Assembly (NCBI GenBank): GCA_964568875.1
Contig: CAZMSH010000014.1
Location: 1 to 64,000 of the forward strand
Direction: 5' to 3'
DNA length: 64,000 nt
From: SLNP01 sp964568875
GTDB taxonomy: Bacteria > Bacteroidota > Bacteroidia > Bacteroidales > VadinHA17
Shown here: piece by piece, positions 45,049 through 54,205 of the stretch
Layout: each line of letters starts with the position of its first letter
Position numbering within the stretch: the stretch's first letter is position 1
The notes under the pieces: generated by a model
The model's database searches: none
The model's input: only the letters and a program-made list of their open reading frames with translations
What the model was told of the DNA's origin: nothing
Position numbers and translations under genes: made by a program

Positions 45049-45086
45049 TCTTCCGGCTAAGCTGTAATTTAGCCGGAAGATTTTTT
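45049..45086 (+). terminator. Terminator-like hairpin in the 5' region of the phosphodiesterase gene
   Basis: A perfect 12-bp stem (TCTTCCGGCTAA 45049-45060, TTAGCCGGAAGA 45069-45080) followed by six T, ending 15 nt before the start codon at 45101. The upstream gene is divergent, so this is not the end of a known gene; an attenuator or the end of a short unseen transcript is possible. Confidence 0.75.
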
Positions 45087-45100
45087 GTTAAGTGACGAGT

Positions 45101-46366
45101 ATGAAATACATAGGAAGATTTTTATCAGTATCGGTACTGGCTTTGCTGCTTGCCGGTTGTTCAGCTTTCAGCGGCAATGATGATGAAAGCTATGTCGTGC
45201 TGTTGTCATTTGACGGTTTCAGGTGGGATTATCCCGACCTCTACGAAACGCCAAACTTCGACAGGATTGCAAAAAAGGGGGTCAGGGCTGAAAGGCTTAT
45301 ACCCTCTTTCCCTACCAAGACTTTCCCGAATCACTACACACTGGCAACAGGACTGCATCCGGGCAATCACGGACTGGTAAATAACACCTTTTATGCTCCC
45401 GATCTTGACAGGATGTACCGTATGGGTGACCGTACCGCTGTGGAAGACGGGGCGTTCTACGGTGGCGAGCCGATATGGGTGACGGCTTCGAAGCATGGAC
45501 TCATTACCGGTTCATTCTACTGGGTGGGGTCAGAGGCCCCGGTAAAAGGAGTTCAGCCCACATACTGGAAACGGTTTGACGATTCTGTGCCTTTTGCCAC
45601 CAGGATTGACAGCGTTGTAAAGTGGCTTGGTTATGAGAAGGAACGCAGACCAAGGTTTGTGACTCTTTATTACGAGGAACCCGATGGCGTAGCTCACAGT
45701 GCCGGACCGGTGTCACCTGAAACAGGACAGATGGTGCAGCATGTAGATAGCCTGTTGGGGGTGCTGAAAAGCAAGCTTGAGGCTTTGCCTATAGCAAGGA
45801 AGATAAACCTTATTGTACTCTCAGACCATGGCATGGGTCAGTTGTCGCCCAATATGTATGTTAACCTGGCAGAAATAATACCGCAGGATAAGATAATTAT
45901 GTCGCTGGGCGGAAATCCGACATACAATATTGATCTGGTCGACGATTACATTGATAGAGCCCTTGCTGACCTGAATGCAACGGAAGGAGTAAGTGCATGG
46001 CACCGTGACAGTGTTCCGGAGCATCTGCATTACCGAAACCATATCAGGATACCCGACCTGGTGGTTGTTGCAGACAGTGGCTGGAGTATTGGCATGAGAC
46101 CAGACGGTTCGAGATATACCGGCGGAACGCATGGCTATGACCCCCTTAACAGTGACATGCATGCAATATTCTACGCTGCGGGGCCATCATTCAGGAAGCG
46201 CTACGTGCATGATGAATTACATAATGTTGACATATATAATATTGTGGCTGCTATTCTTGATATCAGTCCGGAGCCCAATGACGGAGATCCGTTGAGGGCA
46301 CGTGGAATTTTCAGGAAAGCAAATGTGCAGAATCGTCTGGGAGTATCCACTGTTTCTGCCAAATAG
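45101..46366 (+). CDS. ENPP-like alkaline phosphatase-superfamily phosphodiesterase, lipoprotein
   Basis: 421 residues from the ATG at 45101, which gives a lipobox (LLLAGC, Cys about 19). The alkaline phosphatase superfamily sites are visible: LLSFDGFRWDYP, nucleophile Thr in FPTKTFPNHYTLATG, VLSDHGMGQ and GGTHGYDP. The FPTKTFPNHYT/GLHPGNHG pattern is that of nucleotide pyrophosphatase/phosphodiesterases (ENPP). It probably cleaves nucleotides or phosphodiesters outside the cytoplasm. It sits beside a secreted nucleoside hydrolase, so the two may act in nucleotide salvage. Confidence 0.85.
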   Translation: MKYIGRFLSVSVLALLLAGCSAFSGNDDESYVVLLSFDGFRWDYPDLYETPNFDRIAKKGVRAERLIPSFPTKTFPNHYTLATGLHPGNHGLVNNTFYAPDLDRMYRMGDRTAVEDGAFYGGEPIWVTASKHGLITGSFYWVGSEAPVKGVQPTYWKRFDDSVPFATRIDSVVKWLGYEKERRPRFVTLYYEEPDGVAHSAGPVSPETGQMVQHVDSLLGVLKSKLEALPIARKINLIVLSDHGMGQLSPNMYVNLAEIIPQDKIIMSLGGNPTYNIDLVDDYIDRALADLNATEGVSAWHRDSVPEHLHYRNHIRIPDLVVVADSGWSIGMRPDGSRYTGGTHGYDPLNSDMHAIFYAAGPSFRKRYVHDELHNVDIYNIVAAILDISPEPNDGDPLRARGIFRKANVQNRLGVSTVSAK

Positions 46367-46379
46367 ATTAGCATTTCAG

Positions 46380-47159
46380 ATGAGATTCAGGTATATTTTG
46401 TCACGCACCGCCGGCGCCATTTTGGCGATTCCCTTTTATTTGGTTTTTGGGATGTTGCTCCTGGTGTTTCATCCTCTTCAGGTTATCAGCCGCAGGCTTG
46501 GTGGATACGAAGCACACAAGAGATCGGTCGTTATTCTGAATCTGCTGTTGCTGAGAACCCTTCATATCCTTGGAGCAAAGATTGTGTTCAAAGGCTTTGA
46601 GACTATCCCTTCAGGAAGACCACTGATTATTGTCTCCAATCATCAGAGTGCATTTGACATACCACCTGTAATATGGGGTTTCAGAAAGTATCATCCTAAA
46701 TTCATCTCCAAAAAGGAGCTGGGGCGATTTATCCCCAGCATATCATATAACCTCAGGCACGGTGGGTCGGTACTTATCGACCGCGCCAACCGGCTGCAGT
46801 CAGTTAAGGAGATTATCAGACTGGGTGAATTTATCAGCGCCAATAATTTCTCAGCATGCATTTTCCCTGAGGGAACCAGAAGCCGTGACGGAGTAGTGCG
46901 GAGATTTAAAGCTGCCGGGTTTGCGTCACTCCTGAAGGCGGCTCCGGAAGCAGTTATTATACCATTCGCAATCAAAGGTAATCATAGTATTACTCCGGAT
47001 AAAACCAAGCTGCCGGCAGCATTTGTAAGTCTTGAATACACAGCTCTGGCTCCTGTTGAGCCGGCGGGGAGGGAGGCTGATGCGGTACTTGCTGAGGCAG
47101 AGCAGCGGATAAGGGAGGTGGTAAACATAGATGTTGTGACACCTGATATTAAAAAATAG
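46380..47159 (+). CDS. plsC: 1-acyl-sn-glycerol-3-phosphate acyltransferase
   Basis: 259 residues from the ATG at 46380, 13 nt after the preceding stop; longer frames overlap the phosphodiesterase gene. An N-terminal membrane helix is followed by the acyltransferase motifs NHQSAFD and FPEGTRSRDG and by the expected PFAIKGNH. It makes phosphatidic acid from lysophosphatidic acid at the inner membrane. The short spacing suggests cotranscription with the phosphodiesterase. Confidence 0.88.
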   Translation: MRFRYILSRTAGAILAIPFYLVFGMLLLVFHPLQVISRRLGGYEAHKRSVVILNLLLLRTLHILGAKIVFKGFETIPSGRPLIIVSNHQSAFDIPPVIWGFRKYHPKFISKKELGRFIPSISYNLRHGGSVLIDRANRLQSVKEIIRLGEFISANNFSACIFPEGTRSRDGVVRRFKAAGFASLLKAAPEAVIIPFAIKGNHSITPDKTKLPAAFVSLEYTALAPVEPAGREADAVLAEAEQRIREVVNIDVVTPDIKK

Positions 47160-47251
47160 CGTTGTAGTATTGTTATAATCATCTGTCGCAAAGGAATGCC
47201 GTAAATACTGTGCAAGTCCGTTAAACAACTTTTGTGCAGGATTGTTATATT

Positions 47252-47265
47252 GTTATTGAAATAAC
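47252..47265. promoter_or_regulatory. Palindrome upstream of osmC-like gene
   Basis: GTTATT-GA-AATAAC, a 6-bp inverted repeat with a 2-nt centre, 36 nt before the OsmC-like start, in an AT-rich leader. A repressor site is possible. Confidence 0.3.
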
Positions 47266-47301
47266 GACATATATAAATATATCTATAAATAATCAGAAAT
47301 T

Positions 47302-47703
47302 ATGGAAATTACATTTGACGGCGGGAAGGTAATCACCGCACATTTGAACGGACATACTATCAGAACCGATCAGCCGAGTGAAGGCGGTGGCACCAATACG
47401 GCACCTGCACCTTATGATCTTTTTCTTGCATCTATCGGAACCTGTGCCGGTATTTACGTAAAGTCATTTTGTGATCAGAGAGGTATTTCAACCGAGGGGA
47501 TGAAAATAGTTCAGTCGATGGAGATTGACCCTCAGCGCAGGTTGCCGGCTGTTATTAAGCTTGACATAAGGGTGCCGGCTGATTTTCCCGATAAATACAA
47601 GGAAGCTATGATAAATGTGGCAAATCTTTGCGCCGTGAAGAAAACCATCAATAATGCACCTGAGTTTGAGATAGGAACCAGTGTGATGAGCTATAGTGAG
47701 TAG
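47302..47703 (+). CDS. OsmC/Ohr-family protein
   Basis: 133 residues with the family plan: ITFDGGKVITAHLNGH opening, the first redox Cys in LASIGTCAGIYVKSF, and a second in NLCAVKKTINNAPEF. Members reduce organic hydroperoxides using a cysteine pair at the dimer interface. The family is split into Ohr and OsmC groups; the second Cys context (NLCAVKKTI) is more like the YhfA/OsmC branch. Single gene, with an AT-rich region and a small palindrome upstream. Confidence 0.8.
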   Translation: MEITFDGGKVITAHLNGHTIRTDQPSEGGGTNTAPAPYDLFLASIGTCAGIYVKSFCDQRGISTEGMKIVQSMEIDPQRRLPAVIKLDIRVPADFPDKYKEAMINVANLCAVKKTINNAPEFEIGTSVMSYSE

Positions 47704-47781
47704 GAAGAGCGGTAAACCATATCTTAAATACAAAAACGTTAATCGTAAAACTTATATAAAAGGCTCTGTGCCAGACGCTTT

Positions 47782-49551
47782 TTATACCGGAAAGACCCAG
47801 AGAATAACCGGCACACCCACTGCAATTATTATAACTGACATTGGCAGTCCGAATTTTAAATAGTCGGTGAATTTATAGCCGCCAGGTCCCATTACAAGGG
47901 TGTTAGACTGGTGTCCTATAGGTGTCAGGAATGCAGCAGACCCTCCTATTGCCACGGCCATCAGGAACGGATCTATTGAGTATTCAAGTCCTTTTGCCAC
48001 ACCTAATGCCACAGGTGCCATAAGCAGTACCGTAGCCGCATTATTGATTACTGCAGAGAGCAGCATAGTTACGGTAAGGATGACAGCTATCATAGTCCAT
48101 GCAGGGAGGCGTGCTCCCATCTGAAGTACTGAAGAAGCAATTATTTCTGCACCTCCCGAGGTTTCAAGCGAGCGGCCTACGGGGATCATTGCAGCCAGTA
48201 GTACTATTACCGGCCAGTCGATACTTTTATACATCTCCTTGACAGGGAGTATCCTGGTGAGAACCATTGCCACCGCTGCCATGGTAAATGCCACGTCGAC
48301 GGGCAGCAGCCTGGTTACAACGGCAATTATTGCAGCAGCAAATAGTGCCAGCGCGAGAGTGAATTTCGGTTTGGACCCAAGTTTTATATCGCGGCGTGCC
48401 AGGGGCAGACACCCGATTGAGGTTATGGTTTCATGAAGAAGGTGGTCTCTTCCCTGGACCAGTATCACATCTCCAACCCTGAATATTATTTTTGCCAGCC
48501 TCCGGTGAATCTGTTCTTCCCTTCTTGCGACTGCAAGCAGGTTGATGCCATATCTGCTTCTCATGCGGAGCTCAGCCACCGATCTTCCGATCAGTGAAGA
48601 GTCGGCCATTATTACAGCTTCGGTGATGGCAATATCCTCCGATCCGACAGCATCTTTCCTGAATTTCTTACCGCCAAGCAGTTTAACGCCGGTATCTTCG
48701 ATCAGTGTTTTTAACTCATCGGCATCGGTTTCAATAATGATAATGTCTTTTTCTTTGAGTATTTCATCAGGCTCAGGAGCATGTATGCGCTTGTTTGCCC
48801 GAACCAGTCCGAGAACCTGCATGTCGATATCAGTCATCTCTGAGAATTCCCTGAGAGTCTTTCCCTTAGCAGAAGAGGTACTGGTTACGGTAACTTCCGT
48901 AATATAGTCGTCGATATCGAACAGGTCTCTCTCAGATTTTTTTGCTGCTCTTTTGGGAAGCAGCCTCCAGCCCACAAGGGTAATGAATGCGAGACCTGCC
49001 AGTGTGAGAAGTATTCCTGCAGGTGCAAACGAGAACATGCCAAAGGTTTCTCCGGTCTCTTCTCCCCTGAAAGCGGATATGATAATATTCGGAGGGGTAC
49101 CTATAAGTGTGATCATTCCACCCAGGAGAGAGGCAAAAGCAATAGGCATAAGCAGATAGGAAGGAGGGTGGCCGCTTTTGCGGGCAAGGTGAATTGCTAT
49201 AGGCATCATTATTGCCAGTGCTCCCACGTTATTCATAAATGAGGATGCAAACGCAACGATCAGCGAGAGGACCATAATCTGAACAGTCAGGTGAGTGCCG
49301 GCCTTCATAACCCATTTCCCCAGAAGGACTATTAGTCCGGAGTACTCAAGAGCTTTGCCAATGACAAGTACCGATGCAACTGTGATAACAGCAGGGTGGC
49401 TGAATCCACTGAAAGCCGCCCCGGGTTCAATTACGCCTGCAACAACCAGGATGAACAGGGCGATAAGAGCCACAAAGTCATGCCTGAAGCGACCCCATGC
49501 GAACAAGCCAAGGGCAATTATTAATGTTGCAAAGACAATGAGATGGTCCAT
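47782..49551 (-). CDS. SLC13-family permease with two TrkA-C domains (copy 1)
   Basis: 589 residues. About eleven membrane segments flank two central soluble RCK/TrkA-C-like domains (about residues 215-295 and 300-385). The transport motifs SSFMNNVGALAIMMP and SAVINNAATVLLMAP, each with the paired Asn-Asn-Ala-like core, and PIGHQSNTLVMGPGGYKF mark the SLC13/DASS family of sodium-coupled anion carriers (sulfate or dicarboxylates). It ends the leftward run of two paralogues. Confidence 0.85.
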   Translation of the reverse strand: MDHLIVFATLIIALGLFAWGRFRHDFVALIALFILVVAGVIEPGAAFSGFSHPAVITVASVLVIGKALEYSGLIVLLGKWVMKAGTHLTVQIMVLSLIVAFASSFMNNVGALAIMMPIAIHLARKSGHPPSYLLMPIAFASLLGGMITLIGTPPNIIISAFRGEETGETFGMFSFAPAGILLTLAGLAFITLVGWRLLPKRAAKKSERDLFDIDDYITEVTVTSTSSAKGKTLREFSEMTDIDMQVLGLVRANKRIHAPEPDEILKEKDIIIIETDADELKTLIEDTGVKLLGGKKFRKDAVGSEDIAITEAVIMADSSLIGRSVAELRMRSRYGINLLAVARREEQIHRRLAKIIFRVGDVILVQGRDHLLHETITSIGCLPLARRDIKLGSKPKFTLALALFAAAIIAVVTRLLPVDVAFTMAAVAMVLTRILPVKEMYKSIDWPVIVLLAAMIPVGRSLETSGGAEIIASSVLQMGARLPAWTMIAVILTVTMLLSAVINNAATVLLMAPVALGVAKGLEYSIDPFLMAVAIGGSAAFLTPIGHQSNTLVMGPGGYKFTDYLKFGLPMSVIIIAVGVPVILWVFPV

Positions 49552-49698
49552 TCTACTAATCTATCAGAGTCTAAATATAGTAATAACCTCACTAATGTCT
49601 TCCCTGATGCATCCGGAAGCAACCTGATACTTGCTGTACCGGCGGTACAACCGGGGCGGAATCAGAAGCCAGGCATTAAAGTGGAAAGTATAGCACTA

Positions 49699-51468
49699 TC
49701 ATACCGGAAATATCCAGAGAATTAACGGAACAGCTATTATTATGAGGAGTACCGATAGGGGGAATCCCATTCTGGTATAATCTGTAAACTTATATCCTCC
49801 GGGCCCCATAACCAGGGTGTTAGACTGGTGTCCTATGGGTGTAAGGAAAGCCGCAGATCCTCCAATGGCAACTGCCATCAGGAATGGATCGACGGAGTAT
49901 GATAGTCCGTTTGCAATACCTATAGCTATTGGACCCATCAGCAGCACGGTTGCCGCATTGTTTATCAATCCGGTTATAAGCATGGTGATGGTAAGGATAG
50001 TACCTATCATCACCCATGGAGGCAGTCCTCCACCCAGGTTCATTACTGCTTCTGAAATAATTGCAGCACCTCCTGAAGTCTCCAGTGAAGCTCCAACCGG
50101 TATCATTGCTCCCAGAAGAACTATTACCGACCAGTCTATGCTCCGGTACATCTCTTTTAAAGGTATTATTTTAAGCAGTACCATTGCCACTGAAGCCATT
50201 GAGAATGCCGCTTCAACCGGCAGAACATTTGTAACTACAAGAATAATAGCTATCGCAAAGATAGACAGCGCCATGGTGAACTTAGGCTTGAACCCAAGGC
50301 GTATATCTCTTTTTGCCAGGGGCAGGCAGCCGATTGAGGTTATGGTATCATGCAGTGTATTTTCCCTGCCCTGGAGCAGGATTACATCACCAACGGCAAG
50401 TATAATGTCGTCAAGTCGGTTGTGCATCTGCTTTTCCCTGTGGGCCACTGCCATCAGATTGAGTTCATATTTTGATTCGAGACCCAGTTCAGAAGCAGAT
50501 CTTCCTACCAGTATTGAGTCTGCCATAATTACTGCCTCTGCAATTGATATGCTCTGTGTCCCTTCGCCACCGTTGCGGAACTTTTTGCCGCCAAGAAGTT
50601 TCACACCGGTATCCTCTATAAGATCCTTAAGCTGACTGGCGTCAATCTCAAGGATGATAAGGTCCTTGACCTTAAGTATGGTATCAGGCCCGGGTGCATG
50701 TATCCTTTTATTGTCTCTGACGAGGCCAAGGATTTTCATGTCAATTTTTGGTTTTACTGCGAATTCTCCCAGGCTTTTACCCCTTACCTTAGATCCCTTT
50801 GTTACTACTACCTCTGTAATATAGTCTTCAATGTTAAACAGATTGCTTTCACTGCGCGGCGCTACCCGGCCGGGCAGAAGGCGCCAGCCTATAAATGTCA
50901 GGAAAAGCAGTCCGGTTACAGTTAGTACAATGCCAACCGGGGTAAATGAGAACATGCCAAAAGATTCTCCTGTTGCATCGGCTCTCAGTGATCCGATTAT
51001 TATATTCGATGGTGTACCTATAAGTGTTGTCATTCCGCCGAGGAGAGATGCAAATGCCACCGGCATCAGCACGAACGAGGGAGGATGGCCGCTCTTTCGT
51101 GCAAGATGTACTGCAATAGGCATCATAATGGCCAGTGCTCCGACGTTATTCATGAATGATGATGCTGCGGCTACAAGCAGTGAGAGAACGAATACCTGTG
51201 AGGGTATTCCGGTTCCAACCTTCATTACCCACCTTCCCAGAAAGTCAATTAATCCTGATAACTCCAGGGCCTTGCCTATAACAAGTACAGAGGCTACTGT
51301 AATTACTGCAGGATGGCCGAAGCCCCTGTAGGCTGAGGAAGGTTCAATAACACCTGTGATTATAAGAATGAATAATGAAAGGAAGGCAACAATGTCGTGG
51401 CGTATTCTGCCCCATGCGAACATCAGGAGGGCAAATGTCAGAGTCATAAAGACAATTACATGGTCCAT
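49699..51468 (-). CDS. SLC13-family permease with two TrkA-C domains (copy 2)
   Basis: About 589 residues from the ATG at 51468 (MDHVIVFMTLTFALLMF), matching the start of copy 1. The same NNVGALAIMMP, NNAATVLLMGP and GHQSNTLVMGPGGYKFTDY motifs occur, and the two proteins align end to end with high identity. A 147-nt gap separates them. Tandem duplication is clear; different substrates or regulation are possible. Confidence 0.85.
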   Translation of the reverse strand: MDHVIVFMTLTFALLMFAWGRIRHDIVAFLSLFILIITGVIEPSSAYRGFGHPAVITVASVLVIGKALELSGLIDFLGRWVMKVGTGIPSQVFVLSLLVAAASSFMNNVGALAIMMPIAVHLARKSGHPPSFVLMPVAFASLLGGMTTLIGTPSNIIIGSLRADATGESFGMFSFTPVGIVLTVTGLLFLTFIGWRLLPGRVAPRSESNLFNIEDYITEVVVTKGSKVRGKSLGEFAVKPKIDMKILGLVRDNKRIHAPGPDTILKVKDLIILEIDASQLKDLIEDTGVKLLGGKKFRNGGEGTQSISIAEAVIMADSILVGRSASELGLESKYELNLMAVAHREKQMHNRLDDIILAVGDVILLQGRENTLHDTITSIGCLPLAKRDIRLGFKPKFTMALSIFAIAIILVVTNVLPVEAAFSMASVAMVLLKIIPLKEMYRSIDWSVIVLLGAMIPVGASLETSGGAAIISEAVMNLGGGLPPWVMIGTILTITMLITGLINNAATVLLMGPIAIGIANGLSYSVDPFLMAVAIGGSAAFLTPIGHQSNTLVMGPGGYKFTDYTRMGFPLSVLLIIIAVPLILWIFPV

Positions 51469-51584
51469 GTCAGGCCTCATTAATCGGGGCCAAAGGTATT
51501 TATAAGAAGATATTCCCGTTCGCGCGGAGAGTACATAAGTGTACTGATATTGTGATTTTTAGTATTTATACTACCCTGGGATGG

Positions 51585-51655
51585 GGAATATAGGCAGGTT
51601 GTAAGGGCGTATAAGGGCGTATAAGGCGTATAAGGCGTAATAGGCGTAAGGGGTC
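51585..51655. repeat. Short tandem repeat GCGTATAAGG
   Basis: Five or so imperfect copies of a GGGCGTATAA/GGCGTATAA unit at 51601-51650, between two leftward genes. It resembles text near 14401-14430 (GGCGTAGAAGG). No gene. Confidence 0.65.
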
Positions 51656-51674
51656 GATGTGTAGCTAAAGGGGG

Positions 51675-52175
51675 TCAGCCCCGGTTGGGTTCCGGGATAT
51701 GTTTAGCCATTTCCTCAGGTCTTCGGGTACCTATGAGCAACTTTTTGCCATTCTTAAGTTCGATCTGCAGTCCCTGGTTTCCGGAAACATTGTAGGCCTT
51801 TCCTGACTTGAGTCCCAGCCTTATGCCATATCCTCCGAATTCAGACAGTGGTTTATAATATCTTACATATGCTCTGCTTATCATTTTCCAGTCTATTTCT
51901 CTCCAGGTTCGGTGAAAGGGAATAAACCTGAAACTAACCCCCTTTCTGTCAATACGGGTCTCAAGTCTGGCTACCAGAAAGAGGACTGCTATTCCCAGCG
52001 GAATCAGGCTGAATAAGATTAATCCGGTATCTGAAGCCGGATTATTACCCCATGGAATTCCAAAGATTATCTGCTGAACGAATGCCCACACGAAAAGCCC
52101 CAGTAATCCCAGCACCAAAGCCCATACCCAAAACTGTCTGAATCGCTGTTTCTCAGTGAAGTATTCCGATGCCAT
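51675..52175 (-). CDS. Two-TM protein with PH-like domain
   Basis: 166 residues. Two hydrophobic segments (about 16-36 and 48-66) are followed by a beta-rich soluble part (RKGVSFRFIPFHRTWREIDW, LKSGKAYNVSGNQGLQIELK) like small bacterial PH-like domain proteins (possibly DUF6141, from memory). Function unknown. Divergent from the metal importer operon, with repeat text between. Confidence 0.55.
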   Translation of the reverse strand: MASEYFTEKQRFRQFWVWALVLGLLGLFVWAFVQQIIFGIPWGNNPASDTGLILFSLIPLGIAVLFLVARLETRIDRKGVSFRFIPFHRTWREIDWKMISRAYVRYYKPLSEFGGYGIRLGLKSGKAYNVSGNQGLQIELKNGKKLLIGTRRPEEMAKHIPEPNRG

Positions 52176-52261
52176 ATTATCTCAAAGCAAAAATTGCAGG
52201 GCAATTTATGCAATTATTGTAAACAAACCTGCCAAGGCCATCTCCAAAAAATTGTATTTTT

Positions 52262-52352
52262 ACCCCTGATACCAATACCCGGCACCCGAAACCTGATACC
52301 CGGTACCCGCTACCCGGTACCCGGCACCCGGTACCTGATACCTGATACTACC
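52262..52352. repeat. Tandem CCCGGTACC-type repeat before cbiM
   Basis: Roughly ten imperfect copies of ACCCGGTACC/ACCTGATACC run right up to the cbiM start codon. They extend the cbiM frame spuriously upstream (PGTRYLIP-like peptide), which argues for the ATG at 52353. Confidence 0.7.
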
Positions 52353-52940
52353 ATGCACATATCTGACGGAATAATAAGCACACCGGTTTGTATTGCAGCC
52401 AACGTTGTCTCTCTAGGCCTGGTCTGGATTGCAGGAAGGAAGGCATCGAGCGAAGAGATACCACGCATGGGGATGACAGGTGCCGCTCTGTTTGTGACGT
52501 CTCTCATACATTTCCCTATTGCAGGCACCTCGGTTCATCTCGGATTATTTGGTATTGCAGGCATAATATTGGGTAAGAGAGCCTTCCCGGTTGTTTTTAC
52601 GGCTCTTTTATTTCAGTCACTGATTTTTCAGCATGGAGGCCTGCTGACCCTGGGAGTGAATGCAATAAATATGGGTGCCGGTGCTTACGCAGCCGTATTA
52701 ATATGGAATACCGGAAGAGTACCATGGACCGTAAGAGCTGCGGTGGCTGGCTTTGCAGGGATTATCATACCGGCTCTTATGATGATTGCCGAATTCAGAA
52801 TTACCGGGTATGGCAGTAGTGTAACACTGCTGCTGTTGATATATATTGTGACAGCCCTGGTAGAGGGGGGTATTACAATGTCGGCGGTTATGTTTTTCAG
52901 AAAGGTTAAACCTGAGATTATTAATGGTCCGAAATTTTAA
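52353..52940 (+). CDS. cbiM: Energy-coupling factor permease CbiM
   Basis: 195 residues from MHISDGIISTPVCIA, whose N-terminal Met-His-Ile is part of the metal-binding site in CbiM/NikM proteins and fixes the start. Six membrane segments follow, with the family block FIFPIA-like SLIHFPIAGTSVHLGLFGI and NAINMGAGAYAA. It is the substrate-binding component of a cobalt or nickel importer with the CbiQ and CbiO homologues downstream. Confidence 0.9.
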   Translation: MHISDGIISTPVCIAANVVSLGLVWIAGRKASSEEIPRMGMTGAALFVTSLIHFPIAGTSVHLGLFGIAGIILGKRAFPVVFTALLFQSLIFQHGGLLTLGVNAINMGAGAYAAVLIWNTGRVPWTVRAAVAGFAGIIIPALMMIAEFRITGYGSSVTLLLLIYIVTALVEGGITMSAVMFFRKVKPEIINGPKF

Positions 52941-52965
52941 ATTATCAACCAATTAAACTTATATC

Positions 52966-53454
52966 ATGATTAAGATGAAAGTATTGTCAACAGTTCTGTT
53001 CTTTATGGCTTTTTCAGGAATTCTCTCGGCTCATGGGGTTAATGTGGAGACAAGTTTTCAGGGAAAGACAGTTGTTTTAATGTCTTCCTATTCTCCATCT
53101 CAGCCTTTGGCAGATGCTGTCGTAACTGTCTATTCGCCTGCCGACGCTGATAATATATGGCAAAGAGGCAGAACAGACAAAACCGGTCATTTTGCATTTA
53201 TGCCCGACAGCGCAGGTGATTGGGTATTTATTGTTGATGATGAGAAGGGGCATATGAAACGGATATTAATTGAAGTGCCCGCTGATTTGCTCTCCGCAGA
53301 GCAGCCAGAAGAGGAGTCTGCCGGCACTGATGAGATTGCTGGTGTAACAGTAATGAATAAGATGCAAAAGGCATTGATTGGCCTGTCACTAATTTTTGGG
53401 CTCACAGGAATTTTTTATGGATTAAGGGCCAGGAAGAATCAGAAACAGAGTTAA
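52966..53454 (+). CDS. CbiL/NikL-like accessory protein
   Basis: 162 residues with a signal peptide (from the second ATG, MKVLSTVLFFMAFSGILSA), mature N-terminus beginning HGVNVETSF, a carboxypeptidase-regulatory-like beta domain (residues 30-105) and one C-terminal membrane helix (about 137-155). This is the plan of NikL/CbiL-type accessory proteins that replace CbiN in some Co/Ni importers. The His after the signal may bind metal. Confidence 0.65.
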   Translation: MIKMKVLSTVLFFMAFSGILSAHGVNVETSFQGKTVVLMSSYSPSQPLADAVVTVYSPADADNIWQRGRTDKTGHFAFMPDSAGDWVFIVDDEKGHMKRILIEVPADLLSAEQPEEESAGTDEIAGVTVMNKMQKALIGLSLIFGLTGIFYGLRARKNQKQS

Positions 53455-54204
53455 GTGAAGCACGACTTTATAGATAAATTCAGCCATCTTGACTCACCGG
53501 TTCACAGGCTTGATCCGAGAATGAAAATTATTGCCGTACTGGCAGGCATAACTATTATTGTAACAGAACCTCTGACAGCTGATCTGCTTCACTTTTTACT
53601 TTATTCAGCACTTATAACCGCCGTAGTTTCCATCAGTCAGTTGCCAGTGGCATACGTTCTGAAGAGGTTGCTGATCGTTACCCCTTTTATCCTGATGGCA
53701 TCACTTTTTTATCCGGTGTCGCTACTACTCGGTTCAGACTCCCTGGAAAAGGTGAGGGATGAGTTAATCATGTCAGGAGTAATAATTTTCCTGAAGGCAA
53801 CGCTGGCGGTAGTGCTTCTTGTACTGCTCAGTTCGACAGAGAAGTTTCACAGACTTCTGATGGCATTCCGCAAGCTTAGGGTTCCGGTAATAATTACAAC
53901 AGTTTCAGCTTTGCTGTACAGATATGTTTTTCTGATAGCCGATGAAACTCTCAAGACAACCAGGGCACGCGAGAGCAGGACACCCGGCAGGTTAAGGAGA
54001 GGCAGGATAAGGGCTTACGGAAATCAGGTGGCCGTAATCTTTATCCGCAGCTGGGAGCGGTCGCAGGTAATATACAAGTCGATGATGTCGCGAGGCTTCA
54101 CAGGTGAGTTTTATGATATCAATACAATGGAGGCCGGACTGATCGATATTGTACTTCCGCTTCTTTTTGTAGCTTTGCTGCTCACTGTAAGAATCGTGAT
54201 ATAG
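53455..54204 (+). CDS. cbiQ: Energy-coupling factor transmembrane protein CbiQ
   Basis: 249 residues with a GTG start directly after the preceding TAA. Opening DKFSHLDSPVHRLDPRMKI, five or six membrane helices and the cytoplasmic coupling motifs (ARESRTPGRLRRGRIRAYG, RSWERSQVIYKSMMSRGFTG) identify the T component that joins CbiM to the ATPase. The second ATPase-contact motif with MSRGF is intact. Confidence 0.9.
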   Translation: MKHDFIDKFSHLDSPVHRLDPRMKIIAVLAGITIIVTEPLTADLLHFLLYSALITAVVSISQLPVAYVLKRLLIVTPFILMASLFYPVSLLLGSDSLEKVRDELIMSGVIIFLKATLAVVLLVLLSSTEKFHRLLMAFRKLRVPVIITTVSALLYRYVFLIADETLKTTRARESRTPGRLRRGRIRAYGNQVAVIFIRSWERSQVIYKSMMSRGFTGEFYDINTMEAGLIDIVLPLLFVALLLTVRIVI

Positions 54205-54205
54205 C

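Noticed and set aside
52194..52352. N-terminal extension of CbiM
   Set aside because: The extension translates the tandem repeat and would bury the metal-binding MHISDG start.
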